The position numbers were made by a program, and so were the translations under genes. 32,156 nt of DNA. Origin: RGIG2094 sp045660065. Its GTDB lineage: Bacteria > Bacillota > Clostridia > RGIG6154. The notes beneath the pieces are model-generated. The model did not search any database. It saw nothing but the letters and a program-made list of their open reading frames with translations, and was not told the DNA's origin. The DNA lies in NCBI GenBank assembly GCA_045660065.1, contig JAZRDC010000042.1, positions 1 through 32,156 of the forward strand. Reading direction: 5' to 3'. Positions 7,689 through 15,705 of the stretch are shown one piece after another (the first letter of the stretch is position 1; each line of letters begins with the position of its first letter).

Positions 7689-9725
7689 ATGAAAAAGATT
7701 TTATGCTTAATACTTTCACTTCTTATGATTTTGCCTACAGTTGCTTCAGCAACTATCACAGGTGAAGTTTCATATTCGGAAAGTGCACAGAATGTTTATA
7801 TTGCAGGCGACTTGTCAAAGGCGGCAGTAAAAAGCGGAAGTTATGTTATGCTTACCATTAAAGGACAAGACGGCAACATTAAATATATTGGTGAAGTTGA
7901 AATTGATGAGGATTTGAGATATGAGTTTAAATTCAAATTCGAAGAAAATCTTGCCAATTGCAAAATCAATGTAAAAGAAGGTAACAACGATGTTACTTCA
8001 AGTGTTGAAGCAGCATATGTTACTCAGCCTATCGTATATTCTCTTACATTAAGAGATGAAAACGAAAGTCAGGTTATTGAAGCAAACGAAATTGTAAAAG
8101 CAACTGCAGAAATTACCAATAAATATGGTAACGGCGGTAAATATGTAGTTATGGTTGCATTTTACAATGCCGACAATAGAATGACAGGTTGCGAACAAAT
8201 TGCAGACGGAACCTTTACTTTCTATGATTTAGAGAAAAAAATTAGTGGTTTTTCTGAAATTAAAGTTCCTGAAAATACTGCAAAAATAAAAGCATTTATG
8301 TGGAATGATACACAAACAATTATTCCACTTTCAAAGGAACAGATTAAAGTAACAGGCGACAAAACTTTTGGTGGAGATTCAGAACCTATAACAGTTGCAT
8401 TTATGGGTGACAGTATCACTCACGGTGCTCAGTATCTTAAAGTTATTGAACATTACTATCACACAAGATATCCGAACAAAGATATCACATTTGTAAATAA
8501 AGGTATTTCAGGTAACAGTTTTTCAAGTGTTTTAAGCAGATTTGACTGGGATATTACAGAAAATGTATATACAGGAGAAATCGATGAAGCAACAATCTGC
8601 CTTGGTTTTAACGATTTAAGACCGCAGAACTTTATTAAAGATGCTAACTATGACGAGGCTAAAATTGAAGAAAGAATTTCTACATATTTATCTAACTGCA
8701 AAACTTTAATTGAAAGATGCAGAAACAAAGGTATTTCACTTACTTTGCTCACACCTGTTGTTTTTGACTACAAAATGGTAGAGGGAAGAAAAGAAGGCGG
8801 TTACAGTGTAAGTTTTGATTTCCCAGGTGAAGTAAACTCTTATGGTCTTTGGAAAATGACAGAGGGTATTAAAGAAATCGCTGAGCAGTACGATTTGCCT
8901 GTTATTGATATTTGGACATCAACAACAGAAATGACAGAAAAAGTCAGAAATGACTTTGGTCTTGCAAAAGACTATATTGTTATTATGGGTACTGACGGTG
9001 TTCACCCGGGTGAACAAGGTGGTTTCTATGTATCATATCAGTTCATCAAACAGCAAGATGGAAACCCAATCGTTGCAAAGGTTGAAATTGATGCTGAAAA
9101 TGGTGCAAAAACAACTGAAAGAGCAGATGTTGTTGTAACTGATTATTCTGCAAACAGAGTAGAATATGAATATCTTGCACACGCAATCCCTGTTGCATAT
9201 ACAGCGTATTATCAGACATGGGAAAACTGGGGCGTTCCTGTAACTGAAGATATTAACCAGGAAATTATTAAGGTTGAAAATCTTGAAGCAGGTACTTATA
9301 CAGTTACAATCGGCGGAAATAAACTTACAAAGAATTACACAGCTGAAGAACTTGCAGAAGGTGTAAATATCGCAATTGATGCAAATAACCCTGCACAGAT
9401 TCAGTCAAAAGAAGCACACGCTTTAGCAGTAACAAAGGTTACCAATGATTCTTCTTACAGAGTCATTGCAACAACTGAACAGGGCATCAGAAGTCATCCT
9501 GAAGTTGATATTTCAAAATTTAATGAAAATACACCAACTGAAGAATTAGCAGTTTTGGGCGCTTATTCAAGCAGTTACAAACAATATTTCAGCAACAATC
9601 CTTCAAATTATGGTTCTAAGAAATATGAAGCAGAAAACAGAGCAAAAATCGTGGCTCAGGAACAGGCTGCAAAGGATGCTGCAAAACCTGTTCAGAGAAC
9701 TGTTGTAATTGAAAAAATTCAGTAA
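7689..9725 (+). CDS. Secreted SGNH hydrolase paralog 2
   Basis: About 678 residues from ATG 7689, which sits behind AAAAGGGGAT and only 19 bases after paralog 1, so they form one operon. A signal peptide is cut near residue 20 (V-A-S-A). Two beta-sandwich domains follow (about 22-110 and 115-225, with A-F-M-W-N-D). The SGNH domain has G-D-S-I-T with Ser242, N-K-G-I-S-G near 272, G-F-N-D with Asn308 and T-D-G-V-H-P-G with Asp436/His439, a full catalytic set. The C-terminal domain has E-I-I-K-V-E-N-L-E-A-G-T-Y and ends R-T-V-V-I-E-K. No sortase, SLH or dockerin signal is seen, so the enzyme is probably released. It is the most divergent of the four and the only intact one with a classical GDS serine motif. 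Likely an esterase acting on polysaccharide acyl groups; the substrate is inferred only. Confidence 0.85.
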   Translation: MKKILCLILSLLMILPTVASATITGEVSYSESAQNVYIAGDLSKAAVKSGSYVMLTIKGQDGNIKYIGEVEIDEDLRYEFKFKFEENLANCKINVKEGNNDVTSSVEAAYVTQPIVYSLTLRDENESQVIEANEIVKATAEITNKYGNGGKYVVMVAFYNADNRMTGCEQIADGTFTFYDLEKKISGFSEIKVPENTAKIKAFMWNDTQTIIPLSKEQIKVTGDKTFGGDSEPITVAFMGDSITHGAQYLKVIEHYYHTRYPNKDITFVNKGISGNSFSSVLSRFDWDITENVYTGEIDEATICLGFNDLRPQNFIKDANYDEAKIEERISTYLSNCKTLIERCRNKGISLTLLTPVVFDYKMVEGRKEGGYSVSFDFPGEVNSYGLWKMTEGIKEIAEQYDLPVIDIWTSTTEMTEKVRNDFGLAKDYIVIMGTDGVHPGEQGGFYVSYQFIKQQDGNPIVAKVEIDAENGAKTTERADVVVTDYSANRVEYEYLAHAIPVAYTAYYQTWENWGVPVTEDINQEIIKVENLEAGTYTVTIGGNKLTKNYTAEELAEGVNIAIDANNPAQIQSKEAHALAVTKVTNDSSYRVIATTEQGIRSHPEVDISKFNENTPTEELAVLGAYSSSYKQYFSNNPSNYGSKKYEAENRAKIVAQEQAAKDAAKPVQRTVVIEKIQ

Positions 9726-9736
9726 TTAGAAAAAGG

Positions 9737-9768
9737 GAAAAGTCGTTTAGGCTTTTTCTTTTTTTTAA
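9737..9768 (+). terminator. Terminator after paralog 2
   Basis: Stem AAAAGTC (9738-9744) pairs with GGCTTTT (9750-9756, one G-U pair) around a 5-base loop and is followed by a T-rich tract. It ends the first SGNH operon. Confidence 0.7.
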
Positions 9769-9774
9769 TTTTTG

Positions 9775-9803
9775 TTGACATGGAGCACTTTAAGTGGTAT
9801 AAT
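9775..9803 (+). promoter_or_regulatory. Perfect consensus promoter of paralog 3
   Basis: TTGACA (9775-9780) and TATAAT (9798-9803) are separated by 17 bases, a fully consensus sigma-A promoter. The spacer contains an 11-base palindrome (CACTT-T-AAGTG, 9786-9796) that a repressor could bind, but no second copy is seen at paralog 4. Confidence 0.85.
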
Positions 9804-9838
9804 ATATATGCAAAACATATTATGGGAGGATGAAAAAT

Positions 9839-11974
9839 ATGAAAAAAATTATTTCATGGGTACTGTGCATGGTAATGCTTTTATCATCTGTTTCGGTACT
9901 TGCAGCAACAAGTGAGCTCGGTGCCTATTCAGATAAATATCTGACAAATATTTATCTTGAAGGAAAAGCTGAACATGGTGGTCAGATTGTTACAATTTTG
10001 CTTACCAACGGTGATGAAGTTGGCTATCTTAATGAAATTAAAGCAGATGCTGATGGTAACTATTCAAAGAAATTTAAGTTTGATGGAAGTCTTGCGGGTT
10101 ACGAAATCAAAGTACGCGATTCAGAAACATCAGCAGATATTACAGATACTTTAAAAACCGCTTTTGCACAGAAAGACGTTTATTCTGTTGATATTGACCT
10201 TAATGTAGGCGACAATGATATTATGCATTATATCAAGCCAGGTGACTTTTTAAATGTTAGTGCAGATATAAAAAACAAGTATGGCGATACTACAAAAGTA
10301 AGCATTATGATTGCAGCTTATGATGAAAATAACACACTTCTGGCTACAAAAATCAAATATTTGAACATTGACTTTAACGAGATCAAAGGAAATGAAGATA
10401 TTGACTTTTCAGATGTTGTGTTGCCTGAAGGTACTGTAAAAGCAAAGGCTTTTGCTTGGCAGGATACAATCAATCTTATGCCGCTTGCAACAGAAGAAAC
10501 AAAAATTACATATGATGGTGATTTAACATTTGTTAATAAAAATGCAGATCCTGAAGATACATGGGTAGTAGGTCTTGCGGGTGCAAGTACAGTTCAGGCA
10601 GGTCAGTATGCAGCGTTCTTGTATCAGTACTATGCAACACGCTATCCAGACAGAAATATCGTTATTTTGAACAAAGGCTGTGCCGGTTGTACAGCAAAAG
10701 ATGTTTATAACAGACTTGAATGGGATATTTTTAATGAAAATGATCCATTGGGTTACGGCGCTTGCGATGAAATCGCAATTATGGTAGGTGCTAACGATTC
10801 TAAATATTCATCATATACCCATGGTAAAATGGATGATGATGAGTATGAGTCATACTACGACGGTACTAAGAAAAACGGTAAAACTACTACCAATATGACA
10901 GCAAATATAGAAGCTTCTTTTGAAAATTACAAAAAAATTGTAGAGTGGTGTAAGAAAAACGGAAAAGGCGTTACTTTCACTCCTATGACACTTTACGATG
11001 AAAGCGATGATTTTGAATCAACACTTTCTTATGGTGTTTGCTATGGTGCTAACCACGCATTCGGTATGCTTTCAGATAGACTTGAAGCTTATGCAAAAGA
11101 AGAAGGTATTCCATTTATTGATACATGGGGTATGTCAAATGAATATACAAACAGAATCAGAGCAAACACAGATCCGGCTGTTGTTAACTATATTCAGAGT
11201 AAAAAAGGTTATGTTCTTCTTGGTAGTGACGGGCTTCACCATTCGTCAGAAGGTGGCTATGTGGTAGGTTATATTATCGCCCGTGGTCAGGAAACAGATC
11301 CGATTGTTGCATCTGTTGAAATTGATGCAACTACAAGTGGTGTTGTAACTGAAGATGCAACAGTAACAAATTTAACAGCTTCTTCAACAGGTGTTTCATA
11401 CACATATTTGGCTAAAGCACTTCCACTGTATGCAAAAGCTGCCGGATATGTTCATGGTGAAAAATTAGGTATTGATATTACAAATACCATCAATAAAGAA
11501 ATTATTAAAGTTTCAGGACTTGCTGAAGGTACATATTCAATTACTATGGATGGTGCTGAAGTTATTAAAGCTACTGCAGAAGAATTAGCTGCAGGTGTAA
11601 ATATTGCAACTCTTGAAAATAATCCAGGTCAGATTCAGGCAAAAGAGCTTCATACAAATTATTATGAAAAACGTAAGACTAACGAAACAAGTTTAAGACA
11701 AATTTTCAACGAAGAATTAAGAATGAGAAATAAAAACTCAGGTACATTCGGTGTTGCTCATAATGATGAAAGCTACAAATCATTTACAGATCAGGACTGG
11801 ATTGATCTTTGTAATAAATTTATACAACTTGGTGATCCTACACAAAATGCAGATTCTTACTCTGGAAAGAAATTAAAACAGCAGACATATATCGATGAAA
11901 TAAGATATTGTATTGAAGGTATGGAAAAAGATCGTGTGCCTGAATCACATACAGTTGTAATCACAAAATTATAA
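9839..11974 (+). CDS. Secreted SGNH-like hydrolase paralog 3 (GAS variant)
   Basis: About 711 residues. An ATG exists at 9830, directly abutting GGGAGG; the ATG at 9839 has the proper 9-base spacing and is preferred. The signal peptide is cut after V-L-A near residue 22. Two beta-sandwich domains follow (about 23-120 and 125-228, with K-A-F-A-W-Q-D). In the SGNH domain block I reads G-A-S-T instead of G-D-S-x; Ser250 is kept. The block II region reads N-K-G-C-A-G; block III is G-A-N-D (Asn319). The catalytic pair is Asp464/His467 in S-D-G-L-H-H. The C-terminal domain has E-I-I-K-V-S-G-L-A-E-G-T-Y and ends H-T-V-V-I-T-K-L. It forms its own transcription unit with a consensus promoter and terminator. 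All catalytic residues are present, so it is probably active, perhaps with altered specificity. Confidence 0.85.
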   Translation: MKKIISWVLCMVMLLSSVSVLAATSELGAYSDKYLTNIYLEGKAEHGGQIVTILLTNGDEVGYLNEIKADADGNYSKKFKFDGSLAGYEIKVRDSETSADITDTLKTAFAQKDVYSVDIDLNVGDNDIMHYIKPGDFLNVSADIKNKYGDTTKVSIMIAAYDENNTLLATKIKYLNIDFNEIKGNEDIDFSDVVLPEGTVKAKAFAWQDTINLMPLATEETKITYDGDLTFVNKNADPEDTWVVGLAGASTVQAGQYAAFLYQYYATRYPDRNIVILNKGCAGCTAKDVYNRLEWDIFNENDPLGYGACDEIAIMVGANDSKYSSYTHGKMDDDEYESYYDGTKKNGKTTTNMTANIEASFENYKKIVEWCKKNGKGVTFTPMTLYDESDDFESTLSYGVCYGANHAFGMLSDRLEAYAKEEGIPFIDTWGMSNEYTNRIRANTDPAVVNYIQSKKGYVLLGSDGLHHSSEGGYVVGYIIARGQETDPIVASVEIDATTSGVVTEDATVTNLTASSTGVSYTYLAKALPLYAKAAGYVHGEKLGIDITNTINKEIIKVSGLAEGTYSITMDGAEVIKATAEELAAGVNIATLENNPGQIQAKELHTNYYEKRKTNETSLRQIFNEELRMRNKNSGTFGVAHNDESYKSFTDQDWIDLCNKFIQLGDPTQNADSYSGKKLKQQTYIDEIRYCIEGMEKDRVPESHTVVITKL

Positions 11975-11980
11975 AAATAG

Positions 11981-12008
11981 AAAAAGCCGAATTTTCGGCT
12001 TTTTTTAT
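11981..12008 (+). terminator. Terminator after paralog 3
   Basis: Stem AAAAAGCCGA (11981-11990) pairs with TCGGCTTTTT (11995-12004) around a 4-base loop, with further T's after. It starts 6 bases past the stop codon. Confidence 0.9.
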
Positions 12009-12030
12009 TTTTTTATGTGAATTTTATGCA

Positions 12031-12059
12031 TTGACAATTGAAGAAATAAGTGTTATAAT
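12031..12059 (+). promoter_or_regulatory. Perfect consensus promoter of paralog 4
   Basis: TTGACA (12031-12036) and TATAAT (12054-12059) are 17 bases apart. This is the second fully consensus promoter in the array, so paralogs 3 and 4 should be strongly expressed unless repressed. Confidence 0.85.
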
Positions 12060-12094
12060 TATCTTAACAAACTATAACGAAAGGGTATGAGTAT

Positions 12095-14190
12095 ATGAAA
12101 AATTTGTTTGTTTATTGCTCAGTGCATTGATGATTTTGTCATCAGTTTCTGTACTTGCGGCAACAAAAGAATTGGGTGCATATGAAGATTTGTATGCAAC
12201 TAATGTTTATGTTGAAGGTAAGGCTGATCTTGATGGTCAGGAAGTTACAATTTTATTGAAAAATGGTGATAATATCGGCTTTATTGACGAAATTGAAACT
12301 GAAGTTAATGGTTCATACAAAACAAAGTTTAAGTTTAAAGACGATATTTCAGGATACGATATTAAAGTGCGTGATTCAGAAACATCTGCTGACATTACAG
12401 ACACTTTAAAAACCGCTTTTGCACAAAAAGATATTTATAGCGTAGACATTGACCTTAAAGTTGGAGATAACGATGTTATTTACTACATCAAAGAAGGCGA
12501 TTTTTTAAATGTTGTTGCAGATATTGACAATAAATATGGAGACAACACTAAAGTAAGTGTTATGATTGCAGCTTATGATGCAAACAACAAGCTTTTAACA
12601 ACTGATATCAAGCAGTTGGCAATTGGATTTGGTGATTTAGAAACCACAAAGGAAGTTGATTTTTCTGATATTAAATTGCCTGAAGGTACTGTAAAAGCTA
12701 AAGCATTTGCTTGGCAGGATACTGTAAGTCTTATGCCTTTAACAGATGCAGAAATCAAGAAACCTTTTGATGGTAATTTAACATTCGTTAATAAAAATGA
12801 AAACCCTGAAGAAGACTGGGTTGTAGGTTTAGCAGGTGCAAGTACAGTTCATGCAGGTCAGTATGCGGCTTTTTTATATCAGTATTATGCAACACGTTAT
12901 CCTGATAAGAACATTGTTATTTTGAATAAAGGTGCTGCAGGTTGCACAGCAGGTGATATCTACAACAGATTAACATGGGATATCTTTAACGAAGACGATC
13001 CTATGGGCTATGGAGCTTGTGACGAAATTGCAATTATGGTAGGTGCTAACGATTCCGGCTACTGGAGGTACACTCATGGTCAAATGGAAGACGATGAATA
13101 TGAAACTTATTACAACGGATTTGCCGGTCGTCCTAATATGAAAGCCGAAGTCGAAGAATCTCTTGCTAACTTCAGAAAAATTGTTGAGTGGTGCAGAGAA
13201 AACGGTAAAGGTGTTATGTTTACTCCAATGACACTTTATGATGAAAGTGATGCATTTGAAAGCACACTCTCTTATGGTGTTGTTTATGGTTCAAACCATG
13301 CTTTTGGTATGATTTCCGACGGACTTAAAGAATTGGCTGAGGAATATGATGTTCCATTTATTGACACATGGGGTATGTCAAACGAATATACCAACAGAAT
13401 CAGAGAAAATTATCCAAATGCTTCTCTGGTTATAACAGGTAGTGATGGACTTCACCATAGTTCAAACGGTGGCTATATGGTAGGTTATATCATCGCACGC
13501 GGTCAGGAAACTGATGAAATTGTTGCCGCAGTCGATATTGATGCAAAAACAGGCAATTCTGTAACTGATGGCGCAACAGTGAGCAATTTGAATGCTTCTT
13601 CAAACGGTGTATCATACAGTTATCTTGCAGATGCACTTCCAATGTATGCAAAAGCAGACGGATATGTTTTCACAGAAGGCTTTGGTGTTGATATCACAAA
13701 CACAATGAATAAAGAAATTATCAAAGTAACAGGACTTGATGCAGGTACATACACAATTACTATGGATGGCACAGTTGTTGGCAGATTTACTGCAGATGAA
13801 TTAGCAGCAGGTGTTAACATTGCAATCCTTGAAAACAATCCTGGTCAGATTCAGTCTAAAGGTCTTTATGACAACTATTACAAGAGCAGAAAAACAAGCG
13901 AAGATAACTTGAGAGATGTTTGTAACGAAGAACTCAGAATGAGAAACAGCAACGAAAGATATAATGGTGTTGCTCATAACGATCCTCAATACGAAACATT
14001 CTCAAAGCAGGATTGGGTTGATCTTTGTAACAAGTTAGTTAAAGATGGACACGCAACAACCAATGCAGACACTTATCCTACAAAAAAAGCAAATCAGGAA
14101 ACTTACATTTCAGAAGTAAGAGCATGCATCGAAGGTATGAGAAAAGATTGCATTCCAACTGAACATACTGTTGTAATTTCTAAAAACTAA
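12095..14190 (+). CDS. Secreted SGNH-like hydrolase paralog 4 (GAS variant), frameshifted in its signal peptide
   Basis: The frame is open from about 12091 to the stop at 14188-14190, but the only ATG with a ribosome binding site (AAAGGG 12080-12085, ATG 12095) is in another frame. It is followed by five A's and would end after 11 codons. With a sixth A the ATG would read M-K-K-F-V-C-L-L-L into the open frame and make a perfect signal peptide like those of its neighbours. The rest matches paralog 3 closely: two beta-sandwich domains, G-A-S-T (Ser codon 12841), N-K-G-A-A-G, G-A-N-D, S-D-G-L-H-H, the E-I-I-K-V-T-G-L block and the H-T-V-V-I-S-K-N ending. TTG 12115 or ATG 12130 could start the frame but lack a ribosome binding site and would cut the signal peptide. 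Frameshift or base-call error, otherwise intact. Confidence 0.8.
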
Positions 14191-14197
14191 ATAAATA

Positions 14198-14231
14198 AGA
14201 GAGTCGGATTTTGTCCGACTCTTGTTTTTTT
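14198..14231 (+). terminator. Terminator after paralog 4
   Basis: Stem AGAGTCGGA (14200-14208) pairs perfectly with TCCGACTCT (14214-14222), with loop TTTTG, then TG and seven T's. Confidence 0.9.
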
Positions 14232-14232
14232 G

Positions 14233-14261
14233 TTGACTTAACCGAGAAAAATTAGTAAAAT
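14233..14261 (+). promoter_or_regulatory. Upstream promoter of the isomerase operon
   Basis: TTGACT (14233-14238) and TAAAAT (14256-14261) are 17 bases apart. This would give a leader of about 120 bases before the gene at 14392. A second promoter lies downstream. Confidence 0.45.
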
Positions 14262-14331
14262 AAAGGTACACAGATATGGTAACTAAAATCGTCGTTTTTT
14301 TGTTCAAAATAAACATTATTAATTAAACGCA

Positions 14332-14360
14332 TTTACCGCATTTTTTAATAATGATATAAT
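14332..14360 (+). promoter_or_regulatory. Proximal promoter of the isomerase operon
   Basis: TTTACC (14332-14337) and TATAAT (14355-14360) are 17 bases apart. The -10 box is consensus and lies 31 bases before the ATG, so this is the more likely main start. Confidence 0.6.
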
Positions 14361-14391
14361 TAAATAAAAAAAGAAAGTAGAGGTAATTATT

Positions 14392-14964
14392 ATGAAAATG
14401 GTAAAAGACAAAAAATTAGTTGTAGGTGCTGACTTTGCAGGTTATCCATTGAAAGAAGCAGTTTGCGAACACCTTCGTAAAAAAGGTTGGGAAATTACAG
14501 ACCTTGGCGTAAAAGCAGACTCAGACCCTAACGATACAGATTTAATGTTCCACAGAGTAGGACTTCGTGTTGGTGCTACAATTTCAGAAGGTGAATTTGA
14601 AAGAGCACTTTTATTCTGCGGTACAGGTATGGGTATCCATATTGCTGCAAGTAAATGTCCGCATGTTCACGCAGGTGTTGTTGAAAGTGTTCCTGCTGCT
14701 CTTCGTGCAATTACTGGTAACGGCGTAAATGTTCTTGCTATGGGTGCGTTTTATGTTGCCCCTGCTATGGGTTGTGATATTGCAGACGCATACCTCAATG
14801 CAGATTTAGGTACAGGCTACGAATGGTGGAAAAACTTCTACGAATTCCACAAACTCGCTATTGACGAACTTGAAGAATTTGATTATGAAGAATACAAAAA
14901 GAACGGTTTTAAAGTAAATAAATTAGGTGATTTCCCACTCAAACTTGAAACAAAACCTGAATAA
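14392..14964 (+). CDS. RpiB/LacA/LacB-family sugar-phosphate isomerase
   Basis: The 190-residue protein starts at ATG 14392 behind AGAGG. It carries the RpiB/LacAB fold signature: V-V-G-A-D-F-A-G-Y near residue 10, the loop C-G-T-G-M-G-I near 82 with the catalytic cysteine, and G-N-G-V-N-V-L-A-M-G near 115. Compared with E. coli RpiB, the His of the D-H-x-G motif is Phe, and the His of the H-N-x-x-N-V-L motif appears to be Gly. The protein is also about 40 residues longer, with an extra C-terminal helix region. It may therefore not be a plain ribose-5-phosphate isomerase. Its place ahead of an SGNH hydrolase and a GH106-like enzyme suggests a ketose/aldose phosphate or uronate-derived substrate from the polysaccharide they act on. 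That is inference. Confidence 0.8.
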   Translation: MKMVKDKKLVVGADFAGYPLKEAVCEHLRKKGWEITDLGVKADSDPNDTDLMFHRVGLRVGATISEGEFERALLFCGTGMGIHIAASKCPHVHAGVVESVPAALRAITGNGVNVLAMGAFYVAPAMGCDIADAYLNADLGTGYEWWKNFYEFHKLAIDELEEFDYEEYKKNGFKVNKLGDFPLKLETKPE

Positions 14965-14976
14965 TCGGAGAACCCC

Positions 14977-15696
14977 ATGAAAATTGTTGAAAAATTTAAA
15001 GCAAAATTGCAAGACAGACTTGAAGCAACAGTTACAATCGGCTTTTTAGGTGATAGTGTTACACAGGGATGTTTTGAACTTTATAAGAAAACAGAGGACA
15101 AAATCGCAACAGTTTTTGATAAAAACAGTGTGTATCACAATCATATTTACAAGATTTTTTCATTGTTATATCCAGAAGTTCCCGTTAACATTATCAATGG
15201 CGGTGTCAGCGGTACGGGCGCAACTAATGGTTTGAGCAGATTAGAAAGAGATGTTCTTTCTCATAATCCCGATTTGGTTGTTGTGTGCTTTGGCTTAAAT
15301 GATTGCAGAAACGGTATTGACGGAATTGAAAAGTATAAAAATTCCTTAAATGAAATCTTTGTTAAGATTGCAAAGACAGGGGCGGAAGCAATTTTTATGA
15401 CATCTAATATGTTAAATACAAGCATAAGTCCTCATATTAACGACAAAGATATTTTAGCAATTGCTGAAGAACTTATGGATATACAAAACAATGGTATAAT
15501 GGATAAGTATATGGATGCCGCAAGAGAAGTTGCTAAAGCCAATAATGTAAAAGTTTGTAATTGCTACAACAAGTGGAAACAACTTTGCAACTGTGGTGTC
15601 GATGTTACGGAACTTCTTTCCAATAAAGTAAATCACCCTGTAAGAGAAATGCATTGGTTGTTTGCGGGTATGCTTGTTGACACAATGCTTAGTTAA
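14977..15696 (+). CDS. Cytoplasmic SGNH/GDSL hydrolase
   Basis: The 239-residue protein has no signal peptide and starts at ATG 14977, 12 bases after the isomerase gene, behind CGGAGA. Block I is F-L-G-D-S-V-T-Q-G near residue 25, block II G-G-V-S-G-T near 77 and block III G-L-N-D near 108. The final block is N-H-P near 226, where the residue three before the His is Lys instead of the usual Asp. This N-H-P form occurs in other short SGNH esterases, so it is likely active. It would remove acyl groups from imported oligosaccharides before the glycoside hydrolase encoded 9 bases downstream acts. The tight spacing indicates an operon of isomerase, esterase and glycosidase. Confidence 0.85.
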   Translation: MKIVEKFKAKLQDRLEATVTIGFLGDSVTQGCFELYKKTEDKIATVFDKNSVYHNHIYKIFSLLYPEVPVNIINGGVSGTGATNGLSRLERDVLSHNPDLVVVCFGLNDCRNGIDGIEKYKNSLNEIFVKIAKTGAEAIFMTSNMLNTSISPHINDKDILAIAEELMDIQNNGIMDKYMDAAREVAKANNVKVCNCYNKWKQLCNCGVDVTELLSNKVNHPVREMHWLFAGMLVDTMLS

Positions 15697-15705
15697 GGAG
15701 ACTAT

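Noticed and set aside
12095..12110. Programmed -1 ribosomal frameshift at the start of paralog 4
   Set aside because: The A5 run does not form a canonical slippery heptamer in the right phase and no stimulatory stem is obvious, so a mutation or base error is preferred.
12115..12117. TTG 12115 as true start of paralog 4
   Set aside because: No ribosome binding site at proper distance, and it would remove the positively charged start of the signal peptide; a one-base frameshift explains the region better.
5573..14190. Nucleotide repeats across the SGNH array as a CRISPR or tandem satellite
   Set aside because: The repeats are diverged coding paralogs of about 2 kb, not short regular repeats; no CRISPR array is visible in the window.
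14276..14326. 16-residue ORF between the two promoters of the isomerase operon
   Set aside because: No ribosome binding site, AT-rich random composition, no recognised leader-peptide pattern.
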